From: Litsea cubeba
Taxonomy: Eukaryota; Streptophyta; Magnoliopsida; Laurales; Lauraceae
Direction: 5' to 3'
Assembly: GCA_012931725.1 (NCBI GenBank)
Contig: CM022950.1
Coordinates: forward strand, 57,202,663-57,266,662
Length of the DNA stretch: 64,000 nucleotides
Shown: positions 46,131 through 57,212 of the stretch, piece by piece
How positions within the stretch are numbered: position 1 is the stretch's first letter
Layout of the letters: every line of letters begins with the position of its first letter
Position numbers and translations under genes: made by a program
The notes under the pieces: generated by a model
Database searches by the model: none
The model's input: the letters and a program-made list of their open reading frames with translations, nothing else
Told to the model about the DNA's origin: nothing

Positions 46131-46300
46131 CATTTGAAGGGCTGTGATGGGTATGGTTGCTAAGATGGGCTGGATCTCTCTATGTGTTTGTTTAAGGAAT
46201 TTTACATTTGAAGGGCTGTGATGGGCTGGATCTCTCTATGTGTTTGTTTATGGAATTTTACATTTGAAGGGCTGTGATGGGTATGGTCGCTAAGATTTAG
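46131..46300. repeat. About 60-bp tandem repeat, 2-3 copies
   Basis: ACATTTGAAGGGCTGTGATG recurs at about 46131, 46204 and 46260, with GGATCTCTCTATGTGTTTGT between them. The first and third units include GTATGGTYGCTAAGAT. Confidence 0.85.
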
Positions 46301-46712
46301 ATGTGTTTCATATTTTAAAACCTTATCATGTTGTGATTGGATTGTTCTGTGATGGAGGTGTGGTGGGGGTACTACTTACCCATTTGCAAGATAAAAGCAA
46401 ATGATATTTGTTTGCTTGTTTATGCCTTTTCTTGTGGTGGAAGAAGGTAAGTGTTGTTTATCCATGCCCTTTTGTCTATGACAAACCAAATGGTGGGTGG
46501 GGGAGTTGGGTAGAGCATTAAAGGTCAACTCCAAGCTATAACAATATGGTATGACCCTTGTGTGGGGAACTTTCTTTTATTTTATTATCTTACCTAGTTG
46601 TGTAAATGGTGGGTTTCTGACTTGAACCCTTTAACACTTGAACCAACAACAACAATAAGAACAAAAGAAAAACGCCAAGTTGACCTGAAGCCAAAGAGTA
46701 AGGAAACACACC

Positions 46713-46742
46713 CACCCACCCAGGTATCAATCCCTGGGTGGG
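46713..46742. repeat. Short inverted repeat
   Basis: CCCACCCAGG, then about 7 nt, then CCTGGGTGGG: a perfect 9-10 bp stem. Function unknown. Confidence 0.8.
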
Positions 46743-46830
46743 ACTGTTGGGTGTGGGTGTGCTATCCACAACACCCATTATCATATAATCTAATGTAGTG
46801 TGATTCATTGGAATGCTTATGCAAGGATAG

Positions 46831-47086
46831 TTGGCTTAACAACAATAGCCTATCTGGTTCTATTCCTATGTCTTTAACAAATATCAGTGCACTGTAAGTT
46901 CTGTAAGTAATTCTTTCCTTTTCATGCTTGTTTACATTATGTATTTGTATGCATATATTCAGACAGGTTGCTTTTCTTATCTCACCATGAAACATTTATC
47001 ATTTGAATTGTAGGGATTTATCCAACAACAGGCTAACAGGAGAAGTTCCAGCAAATATATCATTTTCACTGTTTACTCCCATAAGG
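46831..47086 (+). pseudogene. SERK: Captured SERK/BAK1-type LRR exons with intron
   Basis: SERKs are membrane co-receptor kinases with five LRRs. Exon a (46831-46902) is exactly 72 bp, the size of SERK LRR exons, and reads LNNNSLSGSIPMSLTNISAL, then TAA where the family has CAA (Q), then VL. GTAAGT follows, then an intron to TTGTAG at 47013. Exon b begins G GAT TTA, phase-matched, and reads DLSNNRLTGEVPANISFSLF and TPI. Retention of the intron shows genomic rather than cDNA capture. No signal peptide, other LRRs, transmembrane or kinase sequence was seen nearby. The fragment lies wholly inside the CACTA element. It cannot make a receptor, but its transcripts could affect the parent gene. Confidence 0.88.
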
Positions 47087-47375
47087 TCTCTTGCTGACCA
47101 AATCTATGAACAGCATGATGCAAGGAATTGACGGGCCCTGAGCCACACTGAATTGTGCATTACTTTGTCCCTGACTTTCTTACATGTGGGGACCATTGTT
47201 GTTGATACCATTGAATATGAAAAATCCCATGAATGATGGTGATTCCTGTAAAATGTCCTAGAGTAGAAGATCATAGCCCTTGAATTAGTGTCTTACGTAC
47301 ATGGGAGGTTAAAGTGATTGAATACTTGAACAATAACGACTATGTGGTCCAGTAACATTGAAGCCTTGCCCAGGA

Positions 47376-47467
47376 TCTCCTCTATTTTCTCCACCTGGGC
47401 CATTTGTTCTGCCGCAGGATCTCCTCCATTTTCTCCACCTCGGCCATTTGTTCTGCCACCGCCAGTC
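47376..47467. repeat. Two-copy 46-bp tandem repeat
   Basis: GCAGGATCTCCTCCATTTTC-type units (first copy CCAGGATCTCCTCTATTTTC), each ending GGCCATTTGTTCTGCC. A short (ATT)n run follows at about 47495-47515. Confidence 0.85.
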
Positions 47468-47519
47468 TCCACCCAAGGTTAGTGTGTTGCCCTCTTATTA
47501 TTATTATTATTATTATTTT

Positions 47520-49080
47520 TGCAGTTATTGCTAATGTCATGGAGATATCATGCTGCCCCAAATTTTCTTGATTTCTCGACAAGCTGTGATTAGATTTGTT
47601 TTGGGGGGTTTTCCAATTGATGGGGTATTTTGGGTATTTTAAAATTGAATATATAGCTTGGGTTTGTTCTTGCATAAATGGAATTGTATCTTGCAAATTA
47701 TTAATACGCTTATGTGGAAAACCCATAATTCCTCACTTGAACATCGAAAAAAACATATTCCTCTCATTTTCATTATTTATTTTGTGTGAATGGCATTCCT
47801 ATCCTTATTGTTTCGAAAACTTTTGAAACTGGCATGTGAGAATCACACTTTTATGGAGTAGGATCTAGTGCCACCCATATGTCGATCACAGATATGTTTC
47901 CCTGATTGATTCTATGCACAATATGAGCTACTCATAAGTGGCCTTCTTTCACATACAGAATATTTCTAACTTAGATGTGGGTTCAAAATGAGTGGACCAT
48001 ACAAAATACCGGTTCCAATCATGGATGATCAGATGATCTGTACCTGGTAAGTCATTAGTGAAATGAATAGACAAGTAAAACTATTATATAAAAAAAAAAG
48101 AAGCAGCCAAACTTATCATCTGACCTCGGGTGACCTATTATGTACAACCTTTATAGAAGGCATGCTTGTTGATGCAACTACATTGATAATAAAATGTTTG
48201 TTTTCCATTACTATTTTGCAGAAGATTTATTTTTGGAAACCATTAGTTATATGAAGGTTGTCAAAAGTGTGTCATGTATATGTTTGGCTAGGTACATTTG
48301 TTGCTCTGTCATTTGTGATCTAGTTTTATTAGGATGCCACATTCTACTCTCTTGTTGTCATTTGTAGACTCTTCATGGCATTGTTAAAGAGTCAGTCTTA
48401 AACTCACCACATTCTACTCTCTCACACATCCTTAGTAAATGAAACATTTATCATTTGAGTCATCTCTTTTTCACTGTTCTTAATATGTCATATAGAAGCA
48501 AATACTAATTGAGTAGATGATTGATGTCTTATGTATGAGTATCTAATAATTGCGTGGCTTGTTGATCCTGTTGTATGAGTTATGCAAGCCTTCCATTTTG
48601 TGAGATTTCACAAGAAGTTTGATGTAGTTTTGATTACTTGTTGATATTGTCGTATGAGTTATGGAACCAACATTTTTTTGCTCCAAACTCTTGTGTTCTG
48701 AATGTTAGATCTCAAAAACCTCTTGTGTAGGAAGTTTATTAAACTTGTATCTGATGGTGTTCGTTTTTTATTTTGCAGATTGGTTTTGGATTTTATTGTG
48801 CTGGCTGCAGACTCTTAGAGATCTACCTTATTTATTTTGGTCACAGACATTTGTGGATGTTAGAATCTTTTGAAAATGATGAAGTAATAATATTTGTATA
48901 TTTTAGAGATTTGTGGGTTTATTTTGGTTTATGGATGTCGGATATTTGGTTGTGGATATTATTTTGGAATTATTGATGAATCTATTTTAAATTAGTTTGT
49001 GCATCAAGTTTGTTGTTTTGAACATGTATTTAGATTTTTATTTGTGGTATATATACAGGGAAAAATACAAATATAATATA
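47520..49080. other. CACTA interior without recognised content
   Basis: AT-rich. Phrases such as GTTGATCCTGTTGTATGAGTTATG and GTTGATATTGTCGTATGAGTTATG (48561, 48641) repeat. No recognised exons or transposase. Confidence 0.45.
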
Positions 49081-49089
49081 TTTTTTAAA

Positions 49090-49740
49090 AAAATAATATT
49101 TCTCGACGCACCAGTGTGCGTTGCAAAAAAGAAAAAGTATAACAACCTTTCCGACGTGATATGTGCGTCGGCCTCCCAACACATTAGTAGTATTGGCCAT
49201 TACCGGGAATTCCCAACGCACTGACAGCGTCGGCCATTATTATGAATTCCCAATGCACTACCAGCGTCGGCCATTATTATGAATTCCCAACGCGCCGCCA
49301 ACGTCGGCCATTACTAGGAACTCCCAACGCACTGCCAGCGTCGGCTATTATTATGAATTCCCAACGCACTGCTAGCGTCGGCCATTATTATGAATTCCCA
49401 ACGTACTGCCAGCGTCAGCCATTACTAAGAACTCCCAACGCACTACCAGCGTTGGCGTTTATTTTGCTGACGCTGGTATTGCGTTGGTAAATATGGTTTT
49501 CGAATAAGAAAACAGTACTTTTTGCCGACGCACATCTTTTTACCGACGTATTGGAAGACGCTGCAGTGCGTTGGTAATTGTACAGGGATCTGCCGACGCA
49601 GTTAAAATAGCGTCGGCTATGGATTTGACTACGCATAATTGCCGACGCGCGGCCGACGTATTGAAATGCGTTGGGAAATCCTTTGCCGACGCAAAACCTA
49701 CCTTTTCAGACGCGGTGATTGCGTTGATAAAACTGTATTT
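49090..49740. repeat. Right subterminal array of the CACTA element
   Basis: 49206-49450 has about seven units of roughly 38 bp, GAATTCCCAACGCACTGCCA followed by GCGTCGGCCATTATTAT. Then come spaced CCGACGCA / TGCGTTGG motifs up to the terminus. The unit differs from the left array, but the GCGT-GG core is shared. Confidence 0.9.
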
Positions 49741-49795
49741 TGTTGTAGTTAGAAGGTCTTAGCTGAGCTTTCAAAGGTAACTGCATAAATTAAAC

Positions 49796-50958
49796 ATGGG
49801 AAAGAAGCGCCACGCGCCATCTGGTGAAGATGATTCAAATGATCTACCATAAAAAAATGGCAATATAGAATCTCTTTCAACAGATATTCTCATCAATATC
49901 TTCCTTCAAAAACCGGCTGAATATCTTCATAACCAGGTAGGGCCTGTGTGCAAGTCATGGTGGAATATAATCCATGACCCTTATTTCATTGATAGTCACC
50001 TTGCTAACTCTAGATCATCAAGTTTGATCTTTCAATCCATTGACCGACAAGACAAGCAATTGATCAACACGATAGTACTAAAGATTAATCGCGGGTCTTT
50101 GAACAAAGCTAGGATAGTTAATAAGCAACACAGAGAAGCTTCCCCGATGATCAAAGCCTCATGTAATGGTCTAATTCTTACTCTATCTCGTGAAGATGTT
50201 CTGGCTGTTTCCAATGTCATCACCAAGCAGCAGTTAGAACTCCCAAAACTTAAACCAATTTTTACAGATAGATGGACAGCGGAGTTTGGGTTTGCTTATG
50301 ATCATTCCACCAAGAAATACAAAGTAGTATGCAGTTTTGTGGATAGTGAAAGGCTCTTTAGATGTGCAGTACATACAGTACGTTCAGATTCATGGAGAGA
50401 TATCAAGATGCCTTGTACAAACTTAATAAATAATCTCCCTCCCGTCTCAACTAATGATGGAGTTCTACATTGGATGACTAGTTGCAATATTAAAAAGATA
50501 TCAAAGTCAAATGAAATTAAGCTTCAAATGCCATATACTATCAATGAAAGTGAACAACAAGGAGTTTAGCATAATGAGAGACCCTCCATATATCCACATC
50601 TATGACAAATACTGGAGCCTAACCGAATTAGGAGGATCCTTATCTTTGTTGAACTATTTTTGGGGAAATATTGATGTATGGGTATTGGAGGATTATCATG
50701 GAGATGTTTGGCAGAAAAAATATTGCTTCTACTTCACCAATAAAAGAGCAGTAGGAACTAATCGTACGTATATTGGCTTGTTTCAATAACGGTGAAGTGC
50801 TAATCTTTATCAACAGGTGCAATCAATTGTTTTCGTATGATCTCAAGCTCGACAGATTGAAGGAAGTGAAGGCACATTTAAAACACATTAAGTTGTTGCC
50901 CGATACCAAGTTTTTAAAAGCTCCTTTCACTCACATTGACAGCCTTGTCACTCTTTGA
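49796..50958 (+). pseudogene. F-box protein pseudogene
   Basis: F-box proteins recruit substrates to SCF ubiquitin ligases. From ATG 49796 one frame runs to 50569 (258 codons) with a single TAA at codon 19, just before an A7 run. Residues about 22-60 give the F-box (LSTDILINIFLQKPAEYLHN and VCKSWWNIIHD). A C-terminal F-box-associated domain follows: EFGFAYDHSTKKYKVVCSF and SDSWRDIKM in this frame, then after a shift at about 50510-50540 TELGGSLSLLNYF and DVWVLEDYHGDVW, and after a second shift near 50775 GEVLIFINRCNQLFSYDLK to the stop at 50958. No intron is evident. It sits 45 bp right of the CACTA element. Inactive as read. Confidence 0.85.
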
Positions 50959-52569
50959 ATTACTCTTGCCAACATGCATGTGAACTTGGGTTGTTTTTTG
51001 CATTGACTTTGTTGGTAATCACTTTTTCTTTTTTTCGAAACTTTTTTTTTTCTCTGCAACACATTGTGTAAAGTTTTATATTGTTTCTTTACTTCACTAT
51101 TTTTTTCTGGGTAAACTCATGGTGCACTTGAACAACCATATTTAGTGTGAACTTCAGTTTCATGTACTTTGCACATGGGAAGAGGTTGCAACACAGGTGG
51201 GAAAAGTAGCATATCCAAGAATCAATCATTGGCCAACCAATTCTCGTTTCATGTAAGGATTTTCAAATCCGACCACGCCCCATGAGATTTGAAAATCCTC
51301 ACTTAAGTGAATTTGCACACCGAATCCTATTTTTCTTAACTATTAATTTGCATCAATACACACCAATATCAATGTGAGATCCTCAACTATACAAATTCCT
51401 AGCACAGTCGTAGTGAAAAATCATTAGATCTATGGATTCCTCGCCTGTTACCAAACATGCTCTAAATGTGGTTTGAAACCTTTTTAAGGGAAAGAGGTAA
51501 AAACACCCCACCTTGGTCAAGTTATCGAGTCATCATAAAAATTAGGCCAAATTAAGCCATACCCCTTGAGGCTGTGCTTGCAAAGCACATGAGAAACCCT
51601 ACCCCCTGAGTGCTTGGCAATCAAGGGCTGTCTGAAAACTCTAAAAATGAACTCTTATTTTATGTTTTAAAGCTTATATTTACATATTAGACGGTTTGGT
51701 AAATCTCTAATCGCATTTTATATTTTTAGAGCTTATTTACAAATTAGATTTTTTGCCTAAAAAACGACTAACGAGGGCTGGTTTTTCTTAAGAGATTTTT
51801 TAGTTAAATCGAATGGATGTGGAGAATGCAAAATTTACAAGTGTTTTGAACAAAACTAACCCCATAAAATTGCTTTTATGCAATGGTAAAAATCTCATGT
51901 GTCATGTTTGATAACACAGGTTCAAGACCTGTGTGAGCATCCGTTTGGTGCAAAATGGCCAAAGGTTATATCAGTCTCCAGTTTGGACCCTCTAGTACCC
52001 TGCTTCGCACGAGACTTGCACTTAGTAATGACCTTTGTGGCATCTCCATTGTGATTTTTAAAAAGTAGACCCTAATTCCCGTAATTCCTAAAGGTAGCCC
52101 CAATTACTACATGAAAATAAGATTTCTTTTTTAAGTTTTACCAATTAGACTAATTATACATTAGAACTTAAAAATTAAAGATTTTATTTCAGACCTTACT
52201 ATAATTAGCTCTTATTAATTAGACTAGAGTTTCCAAATGACCCCCAAGCAATTAACAAGACAGACTCTTCCATTGATAGCTTTTTCTTAGTACGATGACT
52301 TGTTGAAGAAAGATTTGCACCTTCATAACTTATCATCTGGGAAAAAAAAATCAAAACAAGACAAAACAACCCACGAGGTTGAAAGGGCCATGGATGAAAG
52401 TAATAACAATAGATTTGAAGAGGTGCCATCTAAATAAGGATTTGACTCGGAATAGATCGGAATTAGAGATTTATCAAATACTAAATATAAATATAAGCTC
52501 TAAACTTTTGGATAAACTCTTAATTTTGGTTTAGATTTTAAAAATGTGGAATGCTTTAGATTTTTAAAA
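50959..52569. other. Gene-free stretch
   Basis: AT-rich. A short imperfect inverted pair near 51241-51305 (CTCGTTTCATGTAAGGATTTTCAAATCC against GATTTGAAAATCCTCACTTAAG) suggests MITE debris. No exons recognised. Confidence 0.4.
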
Positions 52570-52780
52570 GATCAAAATTCCCTCCATCTTTAAAAAAAAA
52601 AAGTAAAAAAAATAACCTCATTTCTCTACTAAAAAATAAAAAAGCTCCACTTTTCTATTAAAAAAGTCAAAAAATTACATACCAAATAACTAAAAATAAA
52701 ATACCATCTTAATCATATTATATTTTATTCTCTCTTGATTTGATGCTTTACTACACTATGTTTTACATGTAATGCCTTAT
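52570..52780. repeat. Dispersed repeat, copy 2
   Basis: Partner of 20105-20310, same orientation, with the same word order and about 80% agreement by eye. It ends just before the Mutator-like element. Confidence 0.65.
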
Positions 52781-52844
52781 AATATTTGGTTACACGTACA
52801 CCGTAACAATGTCCTAGAGTTTCCACCTATTAAAAAATTAAGAA

Positions 52845-52990
52845 GAGGATTTTACCCGAAAAATCTTTTAAAACTTGTAAAAAGCCAAAAATACCATCAA
52901 CATCTTATAAAGACCATAGTAATCCCAAAGACCCTGTTTGGTAATTTTTTTCAATTCTTTCGCTTAGCAGGGATATCCCTGCTCCTTTTA
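52845..52990 (+). repeat. Left TIR of the Mutator-like element
   Basis: Pairs with about 55575-55721 inverted. Near its inner edge lies a perfect 18-bp palindrome, AGCAGGGATATCCCTGCT (about 52965-52982). The right TIR retains only CAGGGATATCC there. Confidence 0.75.
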
Positions 52991-53190
52991 CCTTAAACAG
53001 ACCACAAAATCCTTTTGCCCTTTACCCTGTTCGACTTCTTTCTCTCCCTTCGTCATTCTTCCTTTCTCTCCCTTATCCCCTATGGGTCGGCACCGGCAGC
53101 CAGCGGTTCTTCCTCTCATCTTTTCCTTTCTCCCCCTTATCCCCTATTAGTTTCATTAAATCAAAGATTCTTAATTTGAGTTTCTGCAAA

Positions 53191-53723
53191 TCATTTCAGG
53201 GTCACTGGATTGAATCCAACTTCTTTCACTATCTCCATAGTTTCCCTAAACCATTCAGGAATGAGCACCAGCGCTCTCCGGTGGGTTGTGATTAATTTCA
53301 CGATATTGGATTCGGGTACTCCATGATCTTTCAAGATAGACAAATTGGGATTCATTTTGCTTTGGATATTATAATGTAAAATGTACGGCGAGCGTTTGAT
53401 CGATAACAACACATTTTCATTGGCGTGGACGATGGTTTTGAGGAAACCAACGGATGGGATGATGCGATTCTTTAGGTTCGTGAATAGTAGGGTGGGGTCT
53501 GAGACGAGGAGCACTGCAAGGGTAGCTCCTGAGAAGCCCAGGTCATTGAAAACCCATATGATTTCTCAAGGTAAGAGAGGGTGAGAGATGATTGAAGAGT
53601 GGAGTGTGAGAGATTTGAAATGGATTGGAGAGTTGGGTGGTTTTGAGGAGAGAAGACAAGGGTTTTAGAATCCTTTGTGAGAACTCTGATTTGGATTAGT
53701 TTTCTGTAAAGAAAACCCAACAT
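53191..53723 (-). pseudogene. mTERF: mTERF-family gene fragment inside the Mutator-like element
   Basis: mTERF proteins bind organellar nucleic acid through repeats of about 30 residues. The minus-strand start MLGFLYRKLIQIRVLTKD leads through a Ser-rich targeting-like segment to LSYLEKSYGFS, the usual start of the mature domain. About 20 bp later the frame shifts and the sequence jumps to LGFSGATLAVLLVSDPTLLF, RIIPSVGFLKTIV, ENVLLSIKRSPYILHYNIQ and DHGVPESNIVKLITTHRRAL, ending VGFNPVTLK and stop. Typical family members have several more repeats between GFS and LGFSG and further sequence after GFNP. It is thus internally deleted, frameshifted and 3'-truncated. Its location between long TIRs suggests capture. 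Confidence 0.85.
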
Positions 53724-53738
53724 GACAGTGTTTTGGAA

Positions 53739-53960
53739 GGGGATACCCCTGTTCGTGTTAGTGCTGTGAGCGGGCATATCCCTGTTTCTGTTAGTGTTGA
53801 GAGCGGGAATATCCCTGCCCAAATTACTGCTGTGAACAGGGATATCCCTGCCTTTGTTAATGCTATGAGCGGGGATATCCCTGCCCACCAGAGTACTGGT
53901 ATCGGTTGGGACGGGATATCCCCACACACTAGAGTATTGTGGATGGGGATATCCCCGCTC
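53739..53960. repeat. Array of GGATATCC-centred 33-36 bp repeats
   Basis: Seven units, each with a GGGGATATCCCTGCC-like palindromic core (variants GATACCCC, CATATCCC, AATATCCC) spaced 33-36 bp by GTTAGTGCTGTGAGCG-like linkers. The same palindrome appears in the left TIR. Frames stay open on both strands because of the near-36-bp period. Confidence 0.9.
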
Positions 53961-55049
53961 ACCTGATACTTGTGGCCGAGATATTACTACTCCAAATAGA
54001 GTTTCAACAGACACATTAGGTACTACATCAATGTTACTTATCAGAAATATCCATTAACCCCAAAAATATGTATAAGAAACATCCATCAACACCAAAATAT
54101 ATGTTAAGTAGTATTAACAATTTTGTATACAAATCTCAAGTCTTTCAAGAACATCAAAGCATCACCAAAAATAAAAGACACATGCTATAGAGTGTTTCGG
54201 TAGCAAAACACTACTCACTAGTGGATTATGACATCTCTGAACATATGTCATCTCTCTTTACAGTTTGAGACATGTTACTTTCCTACATTCACATTTTCAG
54301 AACATCACACAAAAGAAGACACGTGCTAGGTAGTTTTCATATTCAAAACACTATTGCACTGGTGAGTCAATAGGTTTCTGTAAGGAACCAACGCTCACAG
54401 AAGTCATACGGGCACTTGTTTCTCAACTGCATTATGGCTTTTGCGGGCGAGCATGGATACCCAATATTTGTCATTGGCGACATGTGCATGTTCTTTGATC
54501 GAGATGTACTACATCAATGAATTCTGCCGATTAAACCTGGAATTCAACAAGTCCAGCAACATGAATCGAGATCCCTTCAGATATGTGATTCTACTGTTCA
54601 TATAGAATGCTATTTTCAGTTCCTTGAGGTATTTTTTCTTCCATCTGCATGTATGAAACAACAGTTATATAGTGCATGATAATGAACGAAGTCTCCTAAA
54701 AGCAATTCATCACCGTGTTGCAAATGGTACAACATACAGATATTGCACTATGTACTTTGGAGGAGTTTCTAATGTTTTGAACACACAAGTTGACTCTGCA
54801 GATCAAGGACTAGAAAACAAATACTAGAATGGTAGTGGTTAGTATCACTTCCCACCAAAAAACACAGTTTGAAGTTTGTTGTGGTGGTCATAGATTGATT
54901 TGCATATAATTTGCACAAGTTTTTGGAAATGAATCTTCTTTTCATTTTTTTATAAAAACATAATTTATTTTTCTTTGTGGTTGAGGAATGGGCGTGTGAA
55001 AGATGCATGTAAATACTGAAAGAGAGATACTTGAAGAGGAGACAGTTAA

Positions 55050-55570
55050 TGAAGAGGGGTCAACTCTGCTTGTTGACCAGCAGACGCCAGCCCCTGCTAG
55101 CTGCTGTAATGCTGGTGGGCTTCTCTGCGCAGACTGGGTCGAGTCAAGCCTGACCTAGACTTGAACCGGCCTGGAAACCGACCCAATTGGGTTTTCTCCC
55201 CCCCTTGCGTTTCTGTAACAAATACTGTACCAGTCTAAGTTTTGCAAACAGAACCTGGGAATTGAAAAACCTTCTTGGTTCACTTCTCTGGCGAGGTGTA
55301 TGTAGCGACGACGGAGCACGGGCACGGAGCACGGGCGTGCACTGTCTTCTTCTTCCTCTGACGTTCTAGAACGAGTTTGGATTCTGTAATCAGAACCAGG
55401 AGATGGACATGCGACGAAACTGGGTTGTGTATGATCTGTGTATGCGCTGGAACTAGGTTGTAAAATCCTGAGCAGCGCCTGATCGGATTTTTCTGATCTC
55501 TCAGGTTAGGAAAACCCAGAAGAGAGAAGAAGTCGAATGTGAAAAAGGGGAAAAGGGTTTTGGAGTTTAT
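55050..55570. other. GC-richer block inside the Mutator-like element
   Basis: Contains CACGGAGCACGGGCACGGAG-like short repeats near 55315-55340, a TTTCCTGATC/CTCAGGTTAGG splice-like site near 55503 and purine-rich DNA to the right TIR. It may be a second captured gene piece or an MULE leader. No recognised protein. Confidence 0.3.
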
Positions 55571-55721
55571 TTAAGGGAAATGATCAGGGATATCCACACT
55601 TAAAGAAAAAGTTGAAAAAAAATACCAAACATGGCCTTTGAGACTACTGTGGTCTTTATAATAAGTTGATGGTGCTTTTGGCTTTTGACCAGTCTTAAGG
55701 GATTTTTCAGGTAAAATCCTC

Positions 55722-56912
55722 AATTAAATCTATATTGTATGGTTTAATGTAAGCGAAATTTGACGAACCCTCAAATATTAGGCCATATTTGGTTGAATTG
55801 ACAGGTTGGGTAAAGAATTGCTAGCCCTAGGTCTTTCCGCGGAGGGCTAGAGCCATATTTTTTATCCCAGCTAAGTGGGCTGGTCCATCGCCTCGCATAT
55901 GTGAGGTGAAAGGAACTCGCACATACAAGGATAGTTAACTCGGACATGCAAGGTCATCAATAGGGACTCACAGATGTAAGGAGGTGGGATGCCATATTCG
56001 AAACCTGGTCCTCTGGTGAGGACTGATGTGTCTAACTACTGAGGTAAGATGCCGTTCTTGAAAGGCTAGAGTTATTGGAACCATGTTGGGTGACAAAGCT
56101 TCAACAAATCCAACCTTAATTGATCTGTATAATCTTCATGCCTTGGTTAAATCCCAGCTAAAAAAATAGGCATATCCAGGCCCACTTTCAAATTATTTGA
56201 TAACTATTAGGTCCATTTGTTAAAACATAATGGGCTAGATGGAAAAAAAATATATAATACAGTATTAGGCAAGTGGGCTGGACCCAAGCCTCGTTTTCTG
56301 TCATTACACTTAATTCGTTGGGCCAAGTCTTATTTTCAGCCCAAAGTAGAATATTTATTTTGGCTTTTGGAAATGAGTTGGACAAGACAAAAAAAATAAA
56401 ATAATAAGAGGCGGCATATCTCACCTAGATCTTGTTCCCGGCTATTAGCCGGACTCACTTAACTCTATCACATCAGATTAAGTGATCTAAGGTCATGAAA
56501 TAGATGGATGAAGATGACATATCGAGAGTCTCTATCTCGACCGTCGATTCATTACATCACATTAGTTGGCTTGAAACATCCGATTCGGCCGATTTTCTAC
56601 AGATGGGCCCCACAAACACCCCAAGTGGGCCCATAGCCACAGCAAGGAAAGACCCAATACATCTTCATACTTCCCAGTTTTTTGAATCAAAAGTTGAAAC
56701 CAGGCCTTCAAAACGGTTTCCTCCACACCAGTTAAGAGTTAGGGCTTCCTCATATTTCTCAGGAAATCCCAACCGTCCATAAACAGATCACTCCATCTCA
56801 TGACTCCCTCCCCCCAAAATCAACGGCCAGATTTCCCCCTCACCGCCATTTGAAAACCAGTGTCAATATCGTAGATTCTTCCAAAACCAAGCCCTTTTCT
56901 CCCATCCTCCCC
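55722..56912. other. Intergenic stretch upstream of importin-alpha
   Basis: 55900-56060 has short CTCGCAYATRYRAGG-like words repeated about four times. The rest is ordinary. A small open frame at 56504-56782 is not recognised and overlaps the likely distal promoter. Confidence 0.4.
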
Positions 56913-57212
56913 TATTTAAATCTCCTGCTCAAACCCTCCAAAAGCACACACTCTTCTTGCACGCTTTCATTTCTTCTCAATCTCTTTTCTTTGATTTCAG
57001 TTTCTAGGGTTTCAAAAAACCCTAATTCTCTCAAAAACCCTAGTTTTGGATCCGGCCATTGTTAGGGTTTCTGAGAAATCTCTCTCCTCTTCTTCTCAGA
57101 TCCTTTTCAAGAGAAGAACTCTCTCTTGTTTGTTTGTCTTGGATTTCAAGTTTAGGGTTGATTTTGGATCCTGCAATTTCTAGGGTTTGTAGCTTCTTTG
57201 ATTGTAGCAGCC
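56913..57212 (+). promoter_or_regulatory. Importin-alpha promoter and 5' leader
   Basis: TATTTAAA at 56913-56920 is a plausible TATA box. Downstream lies a pyrimidine-rich leader with AAACCCTAA at 57017-57025 (telo-box) and several CTAGGGTTT copies. Telo-boxes are common in promoters and leaders of plant housekeeping and cell-cycle genes. The transcription start itself is not determined. Confidence 0.55.

Larger units (their letters stand above)
43011..49750. mobile_element. Non-autonomous CACTA (En/Spm) transposon, Pack-type
   Basis: The left terminus CACTACAACA and right terminus TGTTGTAGTT are inverted, with the last base changed from G. Both ends carry long subterminal arrays of GCGTTGGCAAAAG / CCGACGCA words (43018-44160; 49090-49740), the hallmark of CACTA elements. 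No TNP1/TNP2 transposase frame exists. The 4.9-kb interior holds a pyrimidine-rich leader-like block, exon-like pieces and two SERK-type LRR exons. The 3-bp target duplication is not visible; a 3-bp loss at the right edge would explain both this and the altered terminal base. Confidence 0.88.
52845..55721. mobile_element. Long-TIR Mutator-like element carrying gene DNA (Pack-MULE)
   Basis: The ends are inverted over about 140 bp: left GAGGATTTTACCCGAAAAAT, right (opposite strand) GAGGATTTTACCTGAAAAAT, continuing in parallel through AAAAGCCAAAA, ACCATCAAC, TTATAAAGACCA, TGTTTGGTA and TTTTTTTCAA. TIRs this long and the absence of transposase fit a non-autonomous MULE. The interior carries an mTERF gene piece on the minus strand, a GGATATCC array and a leader-like GC-richer block near 55050-55560. 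A 9-bp target duplication is not clean (AATTAAGAA versus AATTAAATC share the first six bases). Confidence 0.75.

Noticed and set aside
49206..49450. Regular 38-bp repeats resembling a CRISPR array
   Set aside because: There are no unique spacers: units are contiguous and degenerate, and they sit in the subterminal zone of a CACTA transposon in a plant genome.
53733..54014. Overlapping ORFs on both strands with RDIPAHS / GDIPAH-type repeats
   Set aside because: These are translations of the GGATATCC array. Only the segment starting at 53723 on the minus strand resembles a protein (mTERF).
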